In this document: piece after piece, positions 1 through 5,891 of the stretch
How the letters are laid out: every line of letters starts with the position of its first letter
How positions within the stretch are numbered: the stretch's first letter is position 1
Source: CG2-30-40-21 sp043806395
Lineage (GTDB): Bacteria > UBA9089 > CG2-30-40-21
DNA length: 6,911 nucleotides
Direction: 5' to 3'
Assembly (NCBI GenBank): GCA_043806395.1
Contig: JAZDHC010000221.1
Span: forward strand, 1 to 6,911
Translations under genes and position numbers: made by a program
Notes under the pieces: model-generated
The model's database searches: none
Seen by the model: only the letters and a program-made list of their open reading frames with translations
What the model was told of the DNA's origin: nothing

Positions 1-140
1 GCATGGTTCAAATCAGGGTAACAAATTGAGCAAGCAAGCAAGTATCTATGTTTCCCTAATTCCCCCTTAAAAAAGGGGGTTAGGGGGTTGTTCTTCTCTG
101 TATCATCTGTGACCCTGCGGTGAACAATTTTGAACCATGC
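1..140. repeat. Possible small element bounded by 12-bp inverted repeats
   Basis: Bases 1-12 (gcatggttcaaa) are the exact reverse complement of bases 129-140 (tttgaaccatgc). The segment between them is non-coding and contains the G/C hairpin at 62-79 and a ctctgtg-type repeat. This is what a small non-autonomous element or nested intergenic repeat would look like. The left end coincides with the window edge, so the true boundary and any target duplication cannot be seen. A 12-bp match over 140 bp could also be partly chance. Confidence 0.35.
62..89. repeat. G/C-tract hairpin with duplicated gggggtt
   Basis: The run ccccctt (62-68) pairs perfectly with aaggggg (73-79) around an aaaa loop. The motif gggggtt then occurs twice, at 75-81 and 83-89. 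No T-tract follows, so it does not look like an intrinsic terminator for + strand transcription. Short repeats of this kind are commonly scattered between genes in many uncultured bacterial genomes. I infer an intergenic repeat of unknown role. Confidence 0.55.
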
Positions 141-194
141 CCTAAATCAGACTTATTCTGATTGCTGTTAATCTTTCTGTTTCTCTGCGGTGAA
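115..194 (+). repeat. Two copies of the ctgcggtgaa intergenic motif
   Basis: The 10-mer ctgcggtgaa occurs at 115-124 and again at 185-194, 70 bp apart. Each copy follows a ctctg-rich stretch (ttcttctctgta at 91-102; tttctctgcgg at 181-190). The same style of sequence reappears at 4975-4998. This looks like one degenerate dispersed repeat family in front of the dihydrouridine synthase gene. Whether it has any regulatory role is unknown. Confidence 0.45.
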
Positions 195-239
195 TGATTG
201 TAATTCCACACATCAATTCTCACCCCTGAGGCATCGTTT

Positions 240-1169
240 ATGATCCCCGTCAATTTCAATCTGTCTGGCAAATTGATTCTCGCTCCCATGGCTGGATTTA
301 CTGATTCTGTATTCAGAATGATTTGTAAAGAGTTTGGGGCAGGGATGGTATTTACCGACCTGATAAGTGCTAAAGCAATCACCTATAAAAATAAAAAAAC
401 CTTTGAAATGATGGTATTTAATGAAAAAGAACGACCCATTGGTATCCAGATTTATGGCTCTGACCCTGCTGTTATGGCTGAAGCAGCTATCATTATCGAA
501 GAAAAATTCCATCCAGATGTTATTGATCTGAATTTTGGTTGTCCAGTAAAAAAGGTTGTCAGTAAAAACGAGGGCTCAGCACTCTTGCGGGATATTCCAT
601 TAATGGGTAAGATAGCAAGTAGTGTCGTAAATGCTGTTAAGATACCTGTCTCCGCCAAGATAAGATCCGGCTGGGATAAGGAATCAGAAGACCCTGTCTC
701 TGTCGTAAATATGCTTTCTTCCTGCGGAATATCATTTGTCACCATTCACCCGAGAACGCGTGCTCAAGGGTATAGGGGAAAATCAAACTGGGATTGGATC
801 AAACAAGTTAAGGAAAATTCACATATCCCTATCATAGGAAATGGTGATGTACTCAGTCCACAGGATGCTGTTAGTATGTTCCAGCAAACAGGATGTGATG
901 CGGTTATGATTGGCAGGGGAACACTTGGAAATCCATGGATATTTAAGGGTCTGCCTCAGCCGGATACAACTGAAAGATTATCCCTCGCCCTATCTCACCT
1001 GAAACAAAGCGTAGAAGCATGTGGTGAATATTCTGGAATACGACAAATGCGAAAACACCTTGTTTTCTATACCCATAATCTGCCACGAGCACGAGAGTTA
1101 AGAAAGCAATTGTTTGAGGCAAAAACTGTTAAGGATGTGGAAGATATATTTTGCGACCTGTGCAGTTGA
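240..1169 (+). CDS. dusB: tRNA-dihydrouridine synthase, DusB type
   Basis: This 309-residue FMN enzyme reduces specific uridines in the D-loop of tRNA to dihydrouridine, using NADPH, in the cytoplasm. A TIM-barrel Dus domain covers about residues 8-235. It starts with APMAGFTD (15-22). The NFGCP motif (98-102) carries the catalytic cysteine C101. SAKIR supplies K140, and HPRTR (170-174) matches the family active-site and FMN residues. GNGD (200-203) and IGRGTLGNPW (224-233) form the FMN phosphate site. The C-terminal helical tail contains MRKHLVFYTHNLPRARELR, typical of DusB. Length is close to the usual 310-330. The ATG at 240 is supported by gagg at 228-231 with an 8-nt spacer, and the protein starts at the expected family position. 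It stands alone on the + strand, convergent with the rest of the window. No key residue is missing. The subfamily (DusB rather than DusA or DusC) is inferred from the C-terminal motif. Confidence 0.95.
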   Translation: MIPVNFNLSGKLILAPMAGFTDSVFRMICKEFGAGMVFTDLISAKAITYKNKKTFEMMVFNEKERPIGIQIYGSDPAVMAEAAIIIEEKFHPDVIDLNFGCPVKKVVSKNEGSALLRDIPLMGKIASSVVNAVKIPVSAKIRSGWDKESEDPVSVVNMLSSCGISFVTIHPRTRAQGYRGKSNWDWIKQVKENSHIPIIGNGDVLSPQDAVSMFQQTGCDAVMIGRGTLGNPWIFKGLPQPDTTERLSLALSHLKQSVEACGEYSGIRQMRKHLVFYTHNLPRARELRKQLFEAKTVKDVEDIFCDLCS

Positions 1170-1321
1170 AATTCACTACATACCCTTAAAATATTTGCAA
1201 TTTTCATGAGATAAATGATAGAGATATAAAATATGATACTGCCAAATGTTTATTTCCTAAAGTAAAAGATAAGGAGTGGTATAAGACAAGGGGCTTCCCT
1301 CCTTGTGGGTGTCTATTTGAG
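1170..1321. other. Non-coding spacer downstream of dusB
   Basis: No credible reading frame is present. The sequence is AT-rich. The only visible structure is an imperfect hairpin in which acaagg (1286-1291) pairs with ccttgt (1301-1306), with two inner G-C pairs and a one-base bulge. It is not followed by a T-run, so I do not call it a terminator. An aaggag at 1271-1276 resembles a Shine-Dalgarno sequence but no open frame follows. Confidence 0.5.
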
Positions 1322-1324
1322 TTA

Positions 1325-1481
1325 GGACTCGTGCAAAAATAAGTTGTACACAAAGAGTCGTTGAGACACTTGGTTGGCAAGGCGTGAGAAACGAGCATAC
1401 TACTGTATGTAAGCGACGAACAACGAAGCCAGCCAAGATGTATCGGCGGCACGACTGTACAAGTTATTTTTGCACGAGTCC
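1325..1481. mobile_element. MITE-like palindromic element with TTA direct repeats
   Basis: Bases 1325-1350 and 1456-1481 form terminal inverted repeats of 26 bp with a single mismatch. The outer end reads ggactcgtgcaaaaataa on both strands. The element is flanked by TTA at 1322-1324 and 1482-1484, a candidate 3-bp target duplication (TTAG if one extra base is shared). The interior folds further: cttggttggc (1369-1378) pairs with gccagccaag (1428-1437) with one G-T wobble, and catac (1396-1400) pairs with gtatg (1405-1409) at the tip. At 157 bp it has no coding capacity, so mobilisation would need a transposase elsewhere. A TNA or YTAR target is known for parts of the IS5 family, which makes that a reasonable but unproven parent. 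It lies in the convergent gap, 61 bp past the stop of the AlbA_2 gene, so both transcripts could read into the hairpin. Confidence 0.75.
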
Positions 1482-1517
1482 TTAGCTTTGTAGAATTCAT
1501 TATCCTTGTGATTATTC

Positions 1518-1540
1518 CTTGCCTTTTCGGACAAGTTTTT
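1518..1540 (+). terminator. Weak candidate intrinsic terminator
   Basis: cttgcc (1518-1523) pairs with ggacaag (1529-1535) with one bulged A, around a ttttc loop, and five Ts follow (1536-1540). It would act on + strand transcription arriving from dusB, about 350 bp downstream of its stop. The stem is short and bulged. The opposite strand has no T-run, so it does not serve the leftward genes. Confidence 0.3.
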
Positions 1541-1541
1541 C

Positions 1542-2771
1542 CTAACTATACTTTGCAGGGAACAAGGTTATTTTTACATAATCATCTGTCTCTTCTATCA
1601 ATGGATCTTTTCCGGAATATGTGCGGATCAGTGGTAGAACTTTTTTCCGTATTCCCATGCCGCGAGCTTCCATATATCCATAATCACGGGCAATTTCTAC
1701 CAGAATGGGATTGCGATGGGATCGTTGACCGGCCTTCATTTTTTCCACAGTCATAGAATTTTGCAGTGCCCCTGGACTTATGATTTCCATTCTGTCGGAA
1801 TAGAGTGCAACTTCGATGTCAACTGATCGGGTCCAGTCACGGTGAACAATTGCGTTGACAATCACTTCTCTGATTGCTTCAATAGGATATTTATTTTTTT
1901 TCTCCCTTCTTACAGAATTGGTCATTTGCTCGATAGTAATAAAGGGTTCAATAGTTTCCATAAACAACTCAATGATTCCACTTCTTATCAATTCACGCAA
2001 TCCTGACACAAAGTTCCATTGTCCGATAAAACACTCATCAATCGTTTTGTCTAATATTGTTTCATACTCTTTGTCAGTACCTTTATAAACAGTAACCCTC
2101 AGTCCTGCATATCGTATCAATGTTTTAGGGCGTAATCCAAAGAGTATTAATCCTGCAATCGTACAACACATATGATTCGGATCTGTTTCAATCATTAAGC
2201 CCAAATTGCAGAGGCGCCTTATTAAATCTGATTCATTTGAACCCTTTCCTTCATTGCCCATTATATTGGATAAATAATCATCTATTCTTTGACGGTCAAG
2301 CGAATGTAAACTACTACCAGATACCGGCATCGTTTCTGTGTGTAACAAACCACCAATGGAATATAGCCGTGCCTGTTGTTCACGGGTTGCCAATTCTGAA
2401 CGACTCCCAAGTCGGATGTAAACATCCTCTCTTCCATTGTGCTTGACCACATAGGGTTTTGCAATACCTTGTGGAAATGAAATCACGGCAACCCTCTTTT
2501 TACTTTCAACCTCTACTTCTTCATAAAAGGGGATAATCATTGGATGTACTTTGTCCCTGAAAACATTCATTACCCATTCTTGAAGGTTTCCTCGTTGAAT
2601 ACCCGTAATGGTACCATCATCTTCAACACCAATAAATATTTTTCCACCATTGAAATTTGATAAAGCTACAATTTCTTTAGCTAATTGCTCTGGTTTGAGG
2701 TTATCTCGTTTAAACTCAATCCCTGAGTTTTCAAGGTTGGCCAAGATCTCATAAAACTCTGTTTTAAGCAT
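1542..2771 (-). CDS. AlbA_2 / HATPase_c_4 putative regulator (RecG-related, COG2865 type)
   Basis: This 409-residue protein belongs to the family often mislabelled as ATP-dependent DNA helicase RecG or transcriptional regulator; it has no helicase motifs. The N-terminal AlbA_2 (Schlafen-type, putative nucleic-acid binding) domain spans about residues 12-135. It includes the GIEFKRD motif (17-23), ALSNFNGGKIFIGVEDDGTI (36-55) and YIRLGSRSELAT (118-129). The C-terminal GHKL/HATPase_c_4-like part (about 295-403) has an N-box-like YPIEAIREVIVNAIVHRDW (295-313) and a glycine box ARDYGYMEARGMGIRK (361-376). The winged-helix DNA-binding tail seen in many relatives is absent; the protein ends just after the ATPase fold. 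The ATG at 2771 lies 3 bp after the pheT stop, and its Shine-Dalgarno overlaps that stop, so translation is probably coupled to pheT. The biological target is unknown. AlbA_2 proteins are found as regulators and near defence or mobile genes, but nothing here assigns such a role. Confidence 0.85.
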   Translation of the reverse strand: MLKTEFYEILANLENSGIEFKRDNLKPEQLAKEIVALSNFNGGKIFIGVEDDGTITGIQRGNLQEWVMNVFRDKVHPMIIPFYEEVEVESKKRVAVISFPQGIAKPYVVKHNGREDVYIRLGSRSELATREQQARLYSIGGLLHTETMPVSGSSLHSLDRQRIDDYLSNIMGNEGKGSNESDLIRRLCNLGLMIETDPNHMCCTIAGLILFGLRPKTLIRYAGLRVTVYKGTDKEYETILDKTIDECFIGQWNFVSGLRELIRSGIIELFMETIEPFITIEQMTNSVRREKKNKYPIEAIREVIVNAIVHRDWTRSVDIEVALYSDRMEIISPGALQNSMTVEKMKAGQRSHRNPILVEIARDYGYMEARGMGIRKKVLPLIRTYSGKDPLIEETDDYVKITLFPAKYS

Positions 2772-2774
2772 ATT

Positions 2775-4856
2775 TCACCTCATTCCTACCCCCAACCTTT
2801 CTCCCAATAGCTGAATTATCGTATTATGAGCATTGTTTGCCTCATCCTCTGTCAGCGTCTTATCTGGCAAGCGATAGGTAATAGAATACGCAAGGCTCTT
2901 ATATCCCACAGGAACTCGTTCCCCTTGATACAGATCAAACAATTCAATGGACTCAATTAGTGGACCACCAGCATATTGAATCACTTCAATTAGTTTAGAA
3001 GATGGCATATCATCCTTAGCCAGAATAGCAATATCCCTTGTTACAGATGGATACCTTGATAATGGGGTAAATTTCCTGGTAAGATTGACAATTGCCATTA
3101 CCTTTTGCCATTTGATCTCAAGTGCATAGATATTTTGAGGTAATTTAAGTCGTTCTGTAATATCAGGATTAATCTGGCCAAGCAAGCCAAGAATCTCATC
3201 CCCTACCCTTATTCTGGCACACACACCCGGGTGAAATTTTTCGTCCACTGTTTCTTCCAGAACATACTCGCAGATACCAAGCTCTACAAACAAGGAATGC
3301 AAAATACCAGATAGATTATAAAAACCTGCCCCTTTCTGCTTTTCTCCATCCCATCTTATTGTATCCCCTTCATCCCATATCATTATCCCAAGGTGTTCCT
3401 GCTCCACAGGCAAGGACTCTGTATTCTCATGTATAGAAAATACCCGAGCCATCTCAAATATTTTTACATCAGTAGCCTCTCTATTCACATTCCATGCGGC
3501 AACCTCAAGCAGATTAGGAATAAGGGAATGGGTCAATAACCTCCCCTCTTCACTCAATGGATTAGACACAACCACATTACTCTGTGCCTCTGTGCCTTTG
3601 TGCCTTTGTGCCTCTACAGAACTCATCTTCTTCAACATCTCAGGATCCAGGAAAGAATATGTTATCACCTCATTTAAGCCACACCCACACAAAATATCCT
3701 TTGCCCTTTCATTAACAACCTGAGCCTTTTTCTTAAAGGCTATGGATGCTAAGGGTGGCAAGGAAACAGGTATCTTTTCACACCCATATATCCTAAATAT
3801 CTCTTCCACAAGATCAATCTCTCTATTTATATCAAAGCGAAAAGAGGGTACTTTTATCTTGAGGGTGTAGGGCTGAAAAACAATAGGTTCTACATCAAAC
3901 CCCAACCTTATTAAAATATTCCTCATCTCTTCAGGGATAATCTTTGTGCCCAATATTTTGTTTACCCTTTTTATCCTGAGCGAGATATTGATACATGGTA
4001 TAGTGGTTGGATAACAATCAATGATATTAGATATTTTTGCCTCAGGACACATGGCAAGGATTAGCCCTGCTGCTCTATTTTGGGCATTGATAAGCCCTTG
4101 CGAGTCAACCCCTCTTTCAAATCGATATGATGATTCTGTTTGAATACCAAGCAATCGGGCAGTTTTGCGAATGGATGATGCTGAAAAATAGGCACATTCC
4201 ATAAGAATTGTGGTTGTAGCCTCTGTCACACCTGTTGCCTTGCCACCAATAATACCAGCCAAGGCAAGGGGACTCTTCTGGTCTGCAATAACCAGCATCT
4301 CAGGGATAAGCTCATACTCGCAATCATCCAACGCCCATATCTTTTCCCCTGATATTGCCTGACGGATAACGACACTATTGCCTTTAATCAGATCATAATC
4401 AAAAGCATGCATGGGCTGTCCAAGCTCAGCAAGGCAAAAATTAGTAACATCAACAATGTTATTTATCGGCCGTATCCCAAACCGTTTTAGTTTTTCCTGT
4501 AGCCATAATGGTGATGGTTCAACCTTGATATTTTGAATAACCCTTGCAGTATACCGAGAACAAAGCTCTGGATTTTGCAAAGAAATCTCAATCTCACATG
4601 GTATTTTTTCTTTTAATTGCGGAATATCAGGGCGTTTTACATCAATATCCATGATAGCCGCTACCTCTTTCGCCATGCCCATCATACTCAGGCAATCACC
4701 ACGATTAACGGTAAGCTCAACATCAAGGATATAATCTTCATTAATATTCTCTATTCCAGCTACCTCAAGCCCGGCCATAGTTATGCAGTCTGACAATTCC
4801 TGCGGTGAAATATCAATATCTACGAATTCTTTTAACCACTCATATGCAACTTTCAT
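2775..4856 (-). CDS. pheT: Phenylalanyl-tRNA synthetase beta subunit lacking the OB tRNA-binding domain
   Basis: This is the beta chain of the alpha2-beta2 enzyme that charges tRNA(Phe). It contributes editing and tRNA-anticodon contacts. The protein has 693 residues, about 100 fewer than the usual roughly 795. The N-terminal MKVAYEWLKEFVD and MAGLEV (27-32) run directly into LDVELTVNRGDCL (44-56), so the EMAP/OB-fold domain that normally separates these motifs is missing. The B3/B4 editing domain follows, with MHAFD (H150 corresponds to the E. coli editing His265) and MECAYF (E220, equivalent of Glu334). Then come SSYRFERGVD (242-251), the B5 domain (about 285-355) and the core. The FDX-ACB anticodon-binding domain fills about 597-690. 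An inserted EAQRHKGTEAQ (415-425) is encoded by an 8-bp tandem repeat. The ATG at 4856 has taaggaa upstream with suitable spacing. pheS is not adjacent: the upstream gene is an acyltransferase. No T-box-like conserved element is seen in the 160-bp leader. Confidence 0.96.
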   Translation of the reverse strand: MKVAYEWLKEFVDIDISPQELSDCITMAGLEVAGIENINEDYILDVELTVNRGDCLSMMGMAKEVAAIMDIDVKRPDIPQLKEKIPCEIEISLQNPELCSRYTARVIQNIKVEPSPLWLQEKLKRFGIRPINNIVDVTNFCLAELGQPMHAFDYDLIKGNSVVIRQAISGEKIWALDDCEYELIPEMLVIADQKSPLALAGIIGGKATGVTEATTTILMECAYFSASSIRKTARLLGIQTESSYRFERGVDSQGLINAQNRAAGLILAMCPEAKISNIIDCYPTTIPCINISLRIKRVNKILGTKIIPEEMRNILIRLGFDVEPIVFQPYTLKIKVPSFRFDINREIDLVEEIFRIYGCEKIPVSLPPLASIAFKKKAQVVNERAKDILCGCGLNEVITYSFLDPEMLKKMSSVEAQRHKGTEAQSNVVVSNPLSEEGRLLTHSLIPNLLEVAAWNVNREATDVKIFEMARVFSIHENTESLPVEQEHLGIMIWDEGDTIRWDGEKQKGAGFYNLSGILHSLFVELGICEYVLEETVDEKFHPGVCARIRVGDEILGLLGQINPDITERLKLPQNIYALEIKWQKVMAIVNLTRKFTPLSRYPSVTRDIAILAKDDMPSSKLIEVIQYAGGPLIESIELFDLYQGERVPVGYKSLAYSITYRLPDKTLTEDEANNAHNTIIQLLGERLGVGMR
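2776..2781 (-). promoter_or_regulatory. Shine-Dalgarno of the AlbA_2 gene, overlapping the pheT stop
   Basis: On the - strand GAGGTG lies at 2781-2776, leaving a 4-nt spacer to the ATG at 2771-2769. It shares two bases with the pheT TGA (2777-2775). Ribosomes finishing pheT would therefore sit on the initiation site of the next gene. This fixes the start and suggests coupled translation. Confidence 0.75.
3583..3614. repeat. Four-copy 8-bp tandem repeat inside pheT
   Basis: The + strand unit tgtgcctY occurs four times without gaps, starting at 3583, 3591, 3599 and 3607. Because 8 is not a multiple of 3, the coding strand reads it in three successive phases and produces a peptide of 8-residue period (EAQRHKGT, EAQ). 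A gain or loss of one or two units would shift the pheT frame; three units (24 bp) would not. The flanks resemble the ctctgtgcctttgtg intergenic repeat style seen at 4981-4994. Confidence 0.9.
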
Positions 4857-4886
4857 GTTTTAATTCCTTAGAATCAGACTAAGATT

Positions 4887-4971
4887 ATCCACAGATTACG
4901 CAGATTACGCAGATGTTCTAATAAAAGAAAGACAACAAATAAAAAAATCTTAATCTGCGTAATCTGCGGAT
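4887..4971. repeat. Inverted repeat of tandem 9-mers upstream of pheT
   Basis: cagattacg is repeated in tandem at 4892-4900 and 4901-4909, followed by a partial third copy. The complementary taatctgcg is repeated at 4951-4959 and 4960-4968. Bases 4887-4907 pair with 4951-4971 in 20 of 21 positions, with 16 uninterrupted (4892-4907 with 4951-4966), around a 43-base AT-rich loop. The structure lies in the pheT 5' leader on the - strand. The arms look like two oppositely oriented copies of one dispersed repeat. A transcript could fold into a long hairpin upstream of the pheT ribosome site; whether this acts as an attenuator is unknown. Confidence 0.85.
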
Positions 4972-4974
4972 TAA

Positions 4975-4998
4975 TTCTTCTCTGTACCTTTGTGGTAA
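4975..4998. repeat. Copy of the ctctgtacctttgtggt dispersed repeat
   Basis: The 12-mer ttcttctctgta at 4975-4986 is identical to 91-102, and is followed here by cctttgtggtaa. It abuts the right arm of the inverted repeat at 4887-4971. The tgtacctttgtgg core resembles the tgtgcctttgtg tract inside pheT. I regard it as one degenerate member of a dispersed family. Confidence 0.5.
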
Positions 4999-5016
4999 AT
5001 TCCCTTCCCTGAGCAG

Positions 5017-5820
5017 TTAATTCCTTTGTTGTATCCTTGACCCAGCTAAGTAATATCCACCCTTCACAGAAACACATGGATAAACCATGCTTGCCTTACC
5101 TATGATTGTGCCTGGGTTTGTTACAGAATTACACCCTGTTTCCACTCCATCACCCATAATAGCCCCAAACTTTCGTATCCCTGTATTATAGCTTATATCA
5201 TTAATCTTAATGGTTACATTGGAATCAATCAGCTTAAGATTTGCCAGTTTTGTTCCAGCACCAAGATTAACATTGTTTCCCATGATACTGTCACCAATAT
5301 AGGCAAAATGTCCTGCCTTTGCGTCATTTAACATAACACTGGTTTTCATCTCCGTGGTATGTCCCACCACACACCTATCACCCACAAGGCATGCCCCACG
5401 AATATATGCACCCTGCCTGATATCTGTATTTTTACCAATAATTGTTGGACCCTTGATCAATGCCCCTGGCTCAACAACCGTACCCTGTCCAATGGATATT
5501 TTTTCATCAAACAAACATGCCCCTGCAAACAAGACTGTTGCCCCAACTAATTCTTGTCCATCCTTAAAGACTCGAAATTTGCCCTTAGTTACATCCCCTG
5601 GTGATAACTCAAATCCGCTATCCAACACTTCACCATCATACAATACACAGGTTTTATCTAAAACCCCGTAGGTCCCCTGTATACCAGAGATATTTGGAAC
5701 AATTGCATCCCTGATATACGCATCTATTCTTTTCAATGCATCCCAAACGAACTCACAGCCATCAAACAACTCATGGTGTTTTCCATCACTCAGATCAAAA
5801 AGGTCATCTGGTGCCAGCAT
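5017..5820 (-). CDS. GlmU-C-terminal-like left-handed beta-helix acyltransferase
   Basis: This is a 267-residue protein with hexapeptide repeats from about residue 93 to 262, predicted to form a left-handed beta-helix. The segment HTTEMKTS (154-161), KAGHFAYIGDS (168-178) and NVNLGAG (183-189) matches the acetyltransferase half of GlmU, where KAGHLTYLGD carries the catalytic histidine. Here that residue is H171. The N-terminal 90 residues are not a nucleotidyltransferase: no glycine-rich sugar-nucleotide loop is visible. So it is not a complete GlmU, although such proteins are often labelled UDP-GlcNAc pyrophosphorylase-related. A role in acylating a sugar phosphate or sugar nucleotide for envelope synthesis is an inference; the substrate is unknown. 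I chose the ATG at 5820 because GGAGG sits 5 nt upstream. A longer frame opening with TTG at 5853 runs into repeat sequence and lacks a ribosome site. Confidence 0.85.
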   Translation of the reverse strand: MLAPDDLFDLSDGKHHELFDGCEFVWDALKRIDAYIRDAIVPNISGIQGTYGVLDKTCVLYDGEVLDSGFELSPGDVTKGKFRVFKDGQELVGATVLFAGACLFDEKISIGQGTVVEPGALIKGPTIIGKNTDIRQGAYIRGACLVGDRCVVGHTTEMKTSVMLNDAKAGHFAYIGDSIMGNNVNLGAGTKLANLKLIDSNVTIKINDISYNTGIRKFGAIMGDGVETGCNSVTNPGTIIGKASMVYPCVSVKGGYYLAGSRIQQRN

Positions 5821-5825
5821 CTTTT

Positions 5826-5830
5826 CCTCC
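5826..5830 (-). promoter_or_regulatory. Shine-Dalgarno that decides the acyltransferase start
   Basis: GGAGG (cctcc on the + strand) precedes the ATG at 5820-5818 by five bases (aaaag). This is the strongest ribosome site of the region. It argues against the upstream TTG at 5853, which would add 11 residues encoded partly by the tcagcaa repeat. Confidence 0.85.
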
Positions 5831-5846
5831 AAATATTTGCAAGCAT

Positions 5847-5886
5847 TCAGCAATCAGCAATTAAATAAAGCTGACCGCTGATAGCT
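5847..5886. repeat. tcagcaa tandem pair and agctgaccgctgatagct motif
   Basis: tcagcaa occurs twice in tandem (5847-5853, 5854-5860). The 18-mer agctgaccgctgatagct follows at 5869-5886, with complementary AGCT ends. Together they fill most of the 71-bp gap between yajC and the acyltransferase. The combination has the look of a dispersed intergenic repeat. It does not form a convincing terminator on either strand. Confidence 0.45.
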
Positions 5887-5891
5887 TCTTA

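Noticed and set aside
130..159. ttgaac / tattct as a sigma-70-like promoter for dusB
   Set aside because: Only 4 of 6 matches in each box, an 18-bp spacer, and overlap with the repeat boundary; too weak to call.
1286..1306. acaagg/ccttgt hairpin as dusB terminator
   Set aside because: Short, bulged stem with no T-run after it.
1204..1500. 98-residue - strand reading frame across the MITE-like element
   Set aside because: Its frame runs through the palindrome, has no recognisable motif and no supported start.
1542..2771. True RecG helicase
   Set aside because: No Walker or helicase motifs; the domains are AlbA_2 and a HATPase-like fold.
4887..4971. CRISPR array
   Set aside because: The repeats are 9-mers in tandem and inverted orientation without regular spacers, and no cas gene is present.
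4857..5016. T-box or other riboswitch controlling pheT
   Set aside because: No T-box-type conserved element seen on the - strand; the space is accounted for by repeats.
4874..5077. 67-residue - strand reading frame between the acyltransferase and pheT
   Set aside because: It is mostly a translation of the repeats (NPQITQI, HLRNLRNLW) and overlaps the end of the acyltransferase; no ribosome site or family resemblance.
5821..5853. TTG-initiated N-terminal extension of the acyltransferase
   Set aside because: The ATG at 5820 has GGAGG at ideal spacing, and the extension is partly encoded by a repeat.
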